Assembly (NCBI GenBank): GCA_035265935.1
Contig: DATFOC010000116.1
Coordinates: 1-32,215 of the forward strand
Length of the DNA stretch: 32,215 nt
Origin: JACDAN01 sp035265935
GTDB taxonomy: Bacteria; Actinomycetota; Thermoleophilia; Gaiellales; Gaiellaceae
Direction: 5' to 3'
Shown piece by piece: positions 27,278 to 32,215 of the stretch. The notes below the pieces were generated by a model. It was not told the DNA's origin. It saw nothing but the letters and a program-made list of their open reading frames with translations, and made no database searches. The position numbers and the translations under genes were made by a program. Position 1 is the stretch's first letter; every line of letters starts with the position of its first letter.

Positions 27278-28519
27278 ATGACGGTCGACGGGTACATCAG
27301 GGTCAGCAGGGTTGGCGGCAGGACGGGCGAGAGTTTCATTAGCCCGGACGAGCAGCGGCGGGCTATCGAGGCTTACGCCAGCGCCAACAGGATCGAGGTA
27401 GGCGAGTGGTTCAAGGACTTGGATCAGTCGGGCGGCACTCTCGAGCGGCCGGCGTTCCAACAGGCGCTCGAGCGGTGTCGTAACGGCCAGTCGGGCGGGA
27501 TCATCGCGGCGAAGCTGGACAGGCTTACCCGCTCGACGGTCGGGCTCGGCGAGCTGATCGCGGAGGCGCGGGCGGGCGGCTGGAACCTTGTCGCGGTCGA
27601 CCAGGGCCTCGACCTGTTCTCTCCGAACGGAAAGATGGTCGCGGACATTCTCGTTTCCGTCGCGGAGTGGGAGCGAACGCGGGCCGGGGAATCGTGGGCG
27701 GCTTCGAGGCGTAACGCGCTCGAGCGGGGCATTCCGAACGGCCGGCTGGTGATCGCGTATCGCAAGGACAGGGACAACGGGCGGCCGGTGATCGTCGAGC
27801 GGCTGGCGGTCAAGGTGCGGGACGCGTTCGAGCGCCGCGCAGCCGGGGAAGCGTTCTCCGCGATCGGCCGGCGTTACGGCTGGTCGCATTCGACGGTTCG
27901 CCAGATGATCGGTAACGAGGCTTACATCGGTGTCGCACGGTCGGGGCCGTTCGTGAACGAGCACGCCTATCCGCCGATCGTCAGCCGGGGCCTGTTCGCC
28001 GCTGCGAACGCCGCGCGGACGAGACGGCCGGCACCGTCCGGGGAGACGACGCGAGGCCGTCTGTTGCGCGGTATCGCCAAGTGCGGCGGGTGCGGCCACA
28101 CGTTGAAGATCGTTCGGCGTTCGCGGGCGGACGGCACCTACGCCGTGAGCTACTACTGCAAGAACGCTGCTAGCGAGCCGTGTGGTGATCGGGCTTTCGT
28201 CCATGCCGACGAGCTGGACAGGTTCGTCGGGGAGTGGTTTACGGCGGCGTTGCAGCGGGTCCCGCGCATGGTCGACGTGGTTTCCGCCGGCCGGGAGCTC
28301 GAGGCGGCGCAAGCGGAGCAGGCGACAGCCGAAGCCGAGTTGACCGCCTACGTCGAAAACGTTTCCGTTCGTGACCCGGCGCTGTTTCAGCGCGGCTACG
28401 TCAGCCGGGAGCAGCGGGCGAGGGAGGCGCAGGACAAGGTTCGGCAACTATCGGCCCGCCTTGATCCAGATTCCTGCGGGCGGGTCGCTGATTCGCCTCT
28501 GGGGCGGCTTCGACGCTGA
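27278..28519 (+). CDS. large serine recombinase (integrase), C-terminus frameshifted
   Basis: The catalytic domain opens YIRVSR with nucleophile Ser10, then KLDRLTRST and MVADILVSVAEWER. A recombinase domain and a zinc ribbon (CGGCGHTLK ... YYC) follow, then a coiled-coil-like Glu/Ala-rich stretch. This frame ends at 28519 with Arg-rich residues. The expected tail (LIRLWGGFDAEERREVLAGF, then DRVEVSRG and RILWSDG) is found in the next frame and ends at 28667. So one extra base, or two missing, lies near 28450-28490. GTG 27269 is an alternative start, but GAGG (27266-27269) favours ATG 27278. It should catalyse att-site recombination into dtd if the tail is dispensable or the shift is an error. 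Confidence 0.8.
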   Translation: MTVDGYIRVSRVGGRTGESFISPDEQRRAIEAYASANRIEVGEWFKDLDQSGGTLERPAFQQALERCRNGQSGGIIAAKLDRLTRSTVGLGELIAEARAGGWNLVAVDQGLDLFSPNGKMVADILVSVAEWERTRAGESWAASRRNALERGIPNGRLVIAYRKDRDNGRPVIVERLAVKVRDAFERRAAGEAFSAIGRRYGWSHSTVRQMIGNEAYIGVARSGPFVNEHAYPPIVSRGLFAAANAARTRRPAPSGETTRGRLLRGIAKCGGCGHTLKIVRRSRADGTYAVSYYCKNAASEPCGDRAFVHADELDRFVGEWFTAALQRVPRMVDVVSAGRELEAAQAEQATAEAELTAYVENVSVRDPALFQRGYVSREQRAREAQDKVRQLSARLDPDSCGRVADSPLGRLRR

Positions 28520-28667
28520 GGAAAGGCGCGAGGTGCTGGCCGGATTCGTTGACCGTGTGGAGGTCAGCCGTGGCGCTAGCGGCGACCTGAGCGGCAACAT
28601 TCGGATCCTCTGGAGTGACGGGACAGTCGCCGAGGACGAAAGCCGCGTCGGGATAGCGGCGGCGTAG
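28470..28667 (+). pseudogene. out-of-frame C-terminal part of the serine recombinase
   Basis: In the frame shifted by +1 from the recombinase, the sequence IPAGGSLIRLWGGFDAEERR, then EVLAGFVDRVEVSRG and NIRILWSDGTVAED, matches how large serine recombinases end. It has no start of its own near the junction, so it is a detached tail and not a separate gene. Confidence 0.65.
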
Positions 28668-28714
28668 CACGGCCACGAACGCCCGCTCCCCGCTGTTGAG
28701 TGCGGCCGGCGGGA

Positions 28715-29023
28715 TCACGCGGCACCCCCGCTGCACGGGCCGATTCCGTACAGGTCGACGCCCCGCGCCTGCGCTTCCAGCTTCCAGGAGCCGTCGTGTT
28801 GGCAGCTTCTCGGCCAGCTGCATTCCTCGCGGGTGCCGACGCACACTGATTCCGGGACGGCGTACCGCGACAGCTCAGCTGTTTGCCGCTGCCTGTAGGC
28901 CCGCTGGCGGCAGGAGTTCGAGCAGAAGCGGCGGTCTAAGCGGCCGGATCCGGGCCAGCGGACGTCCCGCTGACATCCGGGGCCATCGCAAACCGCAAAC
29001 GGGCTGCCAGCTGTAACGGTCAC
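28715..29023 (-). CDS. small zinc-finger-like protein
   Basis: 102 residues from GTG (complement of 29021-29023), which overlaps the stop of the SWIM gene (GTGA). It has CDGPGC near the N-terminus and RRFCSNSCRQRAYRQRQ about 20 residues on, a treble-clef-like zinc site seen in many small actinobacterial and phage proteins, with more cysteines later (CVGTREECSWPRSC). The function is unknown; DNA or RNA binding is likely. It lies antisense to the recombinase direction, just past the recombinase tail. Confidence 0.6.
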   Translation of the reverse strand: MTVTAGSPFAVCDGPGCQRDVRWPGSGRLDRRFCSNSCRQRAYRQRQTAELSRYAVPESVCVGTREECSWPRSCQHDGSWKLEAQARGVDLYGIGPCSGGAA

Positions 29024-29256
29024 GATGCCTTTCGGACCGTCACCGCTTGGGCGGCAGTGATGTGGCAGCACGGCTTTCGAGCCGGACAGCTACAACGCCA
29101 GTCGTTCCCGCGCTGCCATTCGACCCGGTACACGTCTCCGCCTCGCGCCTCGGCTTCGACCGTATCCGGGCCAACTCGGAGCACGGTTACGCGCCGCTCG
29201 ACTAGGTAGCGGTCACCCTTCTCCACGACCGTCTCGCGGGGACTCACCGGGACCAC
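29020..29256 (-). CDS. SWIM zinc-finger protein, small
   Basis: 78 residues. The C-terminal half has W-x-CSCPA-x-KPCCH, the CxC...CxH pattern of the SWIM zinc finger, following the strands VEAEARGGDVYRVEW. SWIM domains bind DNA or proteins and occur in recombination-related and transposon proteins. It is translationally coupled to the next minus-strand gene. Its start may be the GTG at 29256 or one four codons inside. The partner is unknown. Confidence 0.6.
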   Translation of the reverse strand: MVPVSPRETVVEKGDRYLVERRVTVLRVGPDTVEAEARGGDVYRVEWQRGNDWRCSCPARKPCCHITAAQAVTVRKAS

Positions 29257-29702
29257 CCCGGCACGGCAGCGAACCCACCGGGAAGCGGGCAGCGGCTAGG
29301 CGCTAAATCGTCGTCGTCGGCTTTTCGCGGTCGGGACGGGCTGGCACGGCTACCGCACGTCCGGCGCACCGCGACACGGCGGCGGGCCGTTCCGCGAGCC
29401 TGCGCCCGGCGTAAACAGTGAGTTTGCGGCGTTACGCGCAGGTGATGGCGCTCGAGATACGCGGACCTGGCCGCAGCGATGTTCTCGCGCCGGATCACCG
29501 CCCGGATGTTTCGCCCGATCCGGTTGAGTCCCGCCTGGGTGCAATCGGCCTGCGGCACCATCGTCACTGTGGCCTCGTTCTCGAACACGACGGCAACGAG
29601 GTCCCCGTAGGCGCGACCCACGGTCGCAGCCTTGCCGTCGAGCCAGACGCGGCTACCGACGACGGGCGGTGCGGCTACGCCACCATGCGGCGGGCTGCGC
29701 AT
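29244..29702 (-). CDS. hypothetical protein of the element
   Basis: 152 residues if read in one frame. The first two thirds look genuine: VVGSRVWLDGKAATVGRAYGD, then LVAVVFENEATVTMVPQADC (a small beta-barrel pattern), then a basic helix IRAVIRRENIAAARSAYLE. The last 60 residues are Arg-rich and look out of frame. A neighbouring frame reads LTVYAGRRLAERPAAVSRC and stops at the DREKPTTTI end, so a frameshift near 29410-29430 is possible. The end overlaps the SWIM gene by 13 nt. The family is not recognised. Confidence 0.4.
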   Translation of the reverse strand: MRSPPHGGVAAPPVVGSRVWLDGKAATVGRAYGDLVAVVFENEATVTMVPQADCTQAGLNRIGRNIRAVIRRENIAAARSAYLERHHLRVTPQTHCLRRAQARGTARRRVAVRRTCGSRASPSRPRKADDDDLAPSRCPLPGGFAAVPGWSR

Positions 29703-29829
29703 CCATATCCCCGAATCTCGCTGATCACTCTGCCTCCGAGAGTAGGCACCTGGTCGGATGCCATCGCATCGCCTATGTAACGCCGAAGGCCCGCCGATGA
29801 CTCCGCTATCAGAGCGAACGGGCTGTGCT

Positions 29830-29863
29830 TATGACATCCGCTCTCACGAATAAGGTTGTCATA
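29830..29863 (+). promoter_or_regulatory. excisionase promoter with inverted repeat
   Basis: TATGACA (29830-29836) and TGTCATA (29857-29863) form a 7-bp inverted repeat 20 bp apart. A -10-like TAAGGT (29851-29856) lies between them, six nucleotides before the ATG at 29863, so the transcript would be leaderless. The repeat placement suits a repressor or the excisionase itself. The rest of 29703-29829 shows no gene that I can support. Confidence 0.45.
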
Positions 29864-30160
29864 TGCCGATAACCGCTGAGAATCCTGAGACACAGCGGCT
29901 GCTTACCGTCGAGGAAGCGGCCGAACGCTGCCGCATCTCGCGCCAGACCTACTACAGATTGGCCCGCGCCGGCATCGTCCCAGCGGTAACGCATCGGCGG
30001 CAGCATCAGAGTCGACGAGGCCGAGCTAGAGGGATACATCTTTTGCGAGCCCGCTGAAGCTCCGGGCGCTCCTCCTAGCCCGGCTGTCCCCGCAGAGCGC
30101 CGCAGACCGGAGGACATAGCGCCGGCAGTCGACCTGCGGCCGCCGGGGGACCCACGATGA
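29863..30160 (+). pseudogene. excisionase-like HTH protein, frameshifted
   Basis: The first 42 residues are a MerR/excisionase-type helix-turn-helix: RLLTVEEAAERCRISRQTYY, then RLARAGIVPAV. The family then continues RIGGSIRVDEAELEGYI, and this is present but one frame on (GGSIRVDEAELEGYIF from 29996). The unshifted frame runs into Arg-rich residues and stops at 30057. The restored frame ends with TGA at 30158-30160, which overlaps the ATG of the next gene as ATGA; this supports the shifted frame as the original gene. Such proteins bind att-site DNA and direct excision. Confidence 0.7.
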
Positions 30161-30744
30161 TGCGAATCGTCCGCCACGCCGGGGAGGGCACGGCGACCGT
30201 CACACGCCGCAACCGGGACGCAACGGTGGCATCAGTCACTCGGTCAGCGCCGCTGTTCTTGCCGAGCTTGCCGGCGAGCTACCAGGCAACGATCTACCCC
30301 GAGGCCGAGCGGCAAATCAGGCGTGAGACTCGGCGGATGTACCTCGCCTGCAACGGGGACATGCACGAAACGGGTGGCTGGCTGATGGCCCATCCACATT
30401 CACCCGACCGGATCGTTCACGCGACGTACCCCGGCGACGATGCCCCCCACTCTCGGTCGAGCATGCGTCTCGGCTTGGAGCGTCTCGAGGCGGTAACGGC
30501 GCAACTCCCTCATTTGCGTGTCGCCGGGACATGGCACGTCCACCCCGGCACCGACGAAGACGGCGTACCGAGCTCGGCTGATCGGAGGGCGTGGGCGAAG
30601 TGGCGCGAGCTCGACGGCGGCTTCCACATCGGTCTGATCGTCACTCAGGGGCGCTCCGCCGGTTGGACAGACCCCGAGCTACATGGGTGGCTCGTCACCG
30701 AAGAGTTTTGCGAACGGTTGGCCTTGAAACAGGAGGGGCACTGA
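30157..30744 (+). CDS. JAB/MPN (Mov34) domain protein
   Basis: 195 residues. A glutamate in HETGGWLMA (E71), then HVHP (H127, H129) and SSAD (S139-x-x-D142) make a complete JAMM metal site, so this is a likely zinc isopeptidase or peptidase. The N-terminal 40 residues are basic and without recognisable fold. Bacterial JAB proteins occur with ubiquitin-like/E1 sets, in sulfur-carrier processing and in phage tail proteins. No E1, E2 or ubiquitin-like partner is visible here, so the target is unknown. It overlaps the excisionase stop and the next ORF's start (ATGA on both sides). Confidence 0.75.
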   Translation: MMRIVRHAGEGTATVTRRNRDATVASVTRSAPLFLPSLPASYQATIYPEAERQIRRETRRMYLACNGDMHETGGWLMAHPHSPDRIVHATYPGDDAPHSRSSMRLGLERLEAVTAQLPHLRVAGTWHVHPGTDEDGVPSSADRRAWAKWRELDGGFHIGLIVTQGRSAGWTDPELHGWLVTEEFCERLALKQEGH

Positions 30745-30953
30745 TGCCGCGCCTACGTCCACGCAGCGAGAAAGCCGCCGAGCCGACGCTGCCGACTGAA
30801 GCGATCTGTATGGAGGCTCACCGGCCTTGGGCGATCTCGGACTACATCGAGAAGGGCACCCGGCTCTCCGTCTCGCATCCAGCGGTGAGGGCGAACCCGT
30901 CCTACTTCGCCGGCATCGTGCCGCTTCCAAGAGACAATCGGGAGGTGGCGTGA
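30744..30953 (+). CDS. small phage-type protein
   Basis: 69 residues from an ATG that overlaps the JAB stop, with AGGAGGGG (30731-30738) as ribosome-binding site. The C-terminal half, IEKGTRLSVSHPAVRANPSYF, has the KGxRLxxxHPxVRxxPxxF pattern that I associate with small structural-cluster proteins of actinophages. No known domain otherwise. Its TGA overlaps the GTG of the HNH gene. Confidence 0.65.
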   Translation: MPRLRPRSEKAAEPTLPTEAICMEAHRPWAISDYIEKGTRLSVSHPAVRANPSYFAGIVPLPRDNREVA

Positions 30954-31378
30954 GCCTCAAGACCTGCTGCGGCTGCTTCAGCAACTTCGCGCCGCAAGAG
31001 CTCACTGGCGGACGCTGCCTCGACTGCAGACGGGCAAAGGAACGAGCTCGAGGCACACGCACAAGTCGCGGCTACGACAACGACTGGCTACGGCTCAGTG
31101 CGAACGCGATCGCACAGCATCCGTATTGCTCGAACTGCCGCAGCACCGAGGATCTGACCGCCGACCACATCGTCCCCAAGTCCAAAGGCGGACGGAACGT
31201 CTTGAGCAACGTCCAGGTCCTCTGCCGCAGCTGCAACTCAGGTAAGAGGGAGGGGGGAAGGGATCGCCTCGAGGCAAGCAGCCAGCGGAACCCGCCCCCA
31301 GGTTTCCGGGAGAAACAGCGGGGTTGGAGTCCCGCTCCTGGAAGGGATGGGGGCAGTGGTCATGGGCGTAACCCCTGA
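30950..31378 (+). CDS. HNH endonuclease
   Basis: 142 residues. N-terminal CCGCF and CLDC look like one zinc knuckle, SRGYDNDWLRL is the helix often before HNH, then YCSNCRSTEDLTADHIVPKS with the HNH core DHIVPKSKGG and LCRSCNSGK. In phages an HNH gene of this type lies next to the terminase and helps DNA packaging. The GTG start at 30950 is set by coupling to the upstream gene and by GGAGGTGG. The last 40 residues are low-complexity (PPPGFREKQRG ...) and may be a tail with no fold. Confidence 0.85.
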   Translation: MSLKTCCGCFSNFAPQELTGGRCLDCRRAKERARGTRTSRGYDNDWLRLSANAIAQHPYCSNCRSTEDLTADHIVPKSKGGRNVLSNVQVLCRSCNSGKREGGRDRLEASSQRNPPPGFREKQRGWSPAPGRDGGSGHGRNP

Positions 31379-31459
31379 AATGCCGGCTATGGCATCGCCG
31401 TAACCCTCTCCGTCGACGGAGGTTGCTGCCGAGCGTCAGCGGCGGCTCGCTGAGCGGCC

Positions 31460-31491
31460 GGGATGGGGAGGGAGGATCGCCTCCCCATCCC
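31460..31491. terminator. perfect 12-bp stem-loop between convergent genes
   Basis: GGGATGGGGAGG (31460-31471) pairs perfectly with CCTCCCCATCCC (31480-31491) around an 8-nt loop. It lies between the end of the HNH gene and the end of the minus-strand BNR gene, so it can serve both as a bidirectional terminator. No T-run. Nothing else is seen in 31379-31509. Confidence 0.65.
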
Positions 31492-31509
31492 TTGCCTGCT
31501 CTACTTCAT

Positions 31510-32215
31510 TCAGCCTGTCGTGTAGGACCAGATGTCTGTTTCGCCGAACCGTGGCGGACAGGCCTCGAGGGGGTTCGGCGGGTCTCCGGCATCTTCCTCG
31601 GTCCGGAGGGCCATACGCCACGTGTTGATGGCGTCGCAGACTTGGCCACTGCGGACGTCGTTCCAGACGCCGACGCCGTACGCGTTGGTCGCGTCGGCGT
31701 AGACGTAGTCGCCGAGGAACTCGGCCTGCAGGTTGTTCTGGCTCGACGCTCGCGGGTCACCCACGGGGCTTCGGTTGAGCGTCGACCAAGCCGACGGGCC
31801 TGACGCTCCCATCGCCGCAGTCCGGAAGACGCCGATGAGCCCACGGGAGGTGAATGTCGTCTCGCGGTACGGAGTTGTGAAAGCGTTGTAGACGACGTAC
31901 AACCTGCCGCCGTCGGGCGACAGCGCCGGAGCGGTGTAGAAGCCCCGATCACCGTTGGTCGACACCTGCTGCGGCCCGCTCCAGGCGAGGCTCGGAGCCT
32001 GTCCCGGTGGGACGCGTCCCGCCTGCTCATTGGCAACCGACCACGTCACATAGACCCGTTCTTGATTCAACGCCGGGCCGGTCACGTAGTTGTCGACGAT
32101 CGTGTTCGGGGCACCGATACCCGTCGGGGCTCCGTTGGCGATGTCGACGTTCGGTGAGCCACTGAGGTCGTTACGCGCTCCGGCGATGCCGTCTTCGACG
32201 CAGCGCCCGATTACG
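31510..32215 (-). CDS. sialidase/BNR-repeat-like secreted protein, 5' partial
   Basis: At least 234 residues; the reading frame continues past the right edge. It has beta-propeller marks: VDNYVTGPALNQERVYVTWS, ALSPDGGRLYVVYNA, AEFLGDYVYADATNAYGVGV followed by VWNDVRSGQVCDA. The Asp/Trp-rich repeats resemble BNR/sialidase-like exported proteins of actinobacteria. The N-terminus with a possible signal peptide is outside. The gene faces the HNH gene. It may be cargo of the element or the chromosome after it. The final six codons give WSYTTG, so the C-terminus is natural. Confidence 0.6.
   Translation of the reverse strand, partial: VIGRCVEDGIAGARNDLSGSPNVDIANGAPTGIGAPNTIVDNYVTGPALNQERVYVTWSVANEQAGRVPPGQAPSLAWSGPQQVSTNGDRGFYTAPALSPDGGRLYVVYNAFTTPYRETTFTSRGLIGVFRTAAMGASGPSAWSTLNRSPVGDPRASSQNNLQAEFLGDYVYADATNAYGVGVWNDVRSGQVCDAINTWRMALRTEEDAGDPPNPLEACPPRFGETDIWSYTTG

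Larger units (their letters stand above)
27238..32215. mobile_element. integrated element (prophage or integrative element), left end in dtd
   Basis: The left boundary is placed at about 27232-27240, where dtd homology ends. Contents in order: large serine recombinase, a minus-strand set of small proteins, an excisionase-like HTH protein, a JAB-domain protein, a small phage-type protein and an HNH endonuclease. The HNH plus small phage protein suggest a temperate phage, but no terminase, portal or capsid gene is in view. The right end is not seen: the 3' half of dtd does not occur before 32215. Whether the last minus-strand gene belongs to the element is open. Confidence 0.75.

Noticed and set aside
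28440..28500. Programmed +1 frameshifting in the recombinase
   Set aside because: No slippery codon next to a stop and no upstream Shine-Dalgarno-like stimulator; a simple indel or sequence error is more likely.
28401..28844. 147-codon minus-strand frame over the recombinase tail
   Set aside because: Antisense to the recombinase C-terminus and out of frame with the Cys-rich gene that has clear zinc motifs.
29675..29893. 72-codon minus-strand frame before the excisionase
   Set aside because: It covers the excisionase promoter and start; composition gives no support and no motif is seen.
30157..30953. Bacterial ubiquitin-like conjugation system
   Set aside because: A JAB protein is present, but no E1/ThiF, E2 or Gly-Gly-ending ubiquitin-like protein is in the window.

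Overview
The window is about 32 kb of GC-rich DNA with strong codon bias toward C and G. It most resembles an actinobacterium, probably of the class Thermoleophilia (inference). Support comes from the mihF-gmk-rpoZ-coaBC order, a PyrR-type binding site in front of a pyr operon with a class 1B PyrD/PyrK pair, and Gram-positive type LexA boxes. No 16S rRNA gene is present, so the taxonomy is not proven.

Layout. (1) 1-494: the end of one mobile element. It has two minus-strand genes, one running off the window and one lacking a start, and stops against the 3' end of a tRNA (470-494), a typical integrase target. (2) 511-3643: a tightly overlapping operon encoding a K+ channel, an enolase-superfamily epimerase/racemase, a HIT protein and a DUF1611 protein. 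The last and second match the DgcN/DgcA D-glutamate pathway. A secreted GH-A-like protein follows (3661-5226), then two tandem M29 aminopeptidases and a YfcE-like phosphodiesterase (5391-8121). (3) 8096-8376: a small membrane LysM protein under a promoter carrying two LexA boxes, looking like an SOS cell-division inhibitor of the YneA/DivS kind. (4) 8570-11055: RNase Z, a small DUF2007-like protein, a methyltransferase and a convergent DUF1697 protein. (5) 11072-19735: pyrR-pyrB-pyrC-carA-carB-pyrK-pyrD, preceded by a short leader with a PyrR-binding hairpin over the ribosome-binding site. pyrE and pyrF are not in this cluster. (6) 19732-22092: mihF-gmk-rpoZ-coaBC. (7) 22073-26978: MoxR ATPase, DUF58 protein, transglutaminase-like membrane protein, and a TPR protein.

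(8) 26986 to the right edge: dtd (D-aminoacyl-tRNA deacylase) is cut after residue 84, and a foreign element begins in its place. The element opens with a large serine recombinase and carries small zinc-binding proteins on the minus strand, an excisionase-like HTH protein, a JAB-domain protein, a small phage-type protein and an HNH endonuclease. The recombinase and the excisionase each carry a +1 frameshift. A convergent secreted BNR/sialidase-like gene runs off the right edge. The 3' half of dtd is not in the window, so the element's far end is not seen.

The host block is thus bracketed by two integrated elements of different kinds: a tRNA-targeting one on the left and a serine-recombinase one in dtd on the right. 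Several genes (rnz, mihF, the LysM gene, the excisionase, perhaps dtd) have a TANNNT-like hexamer 6-9 nt before the start codon, which suggests leaderless mRNAs.
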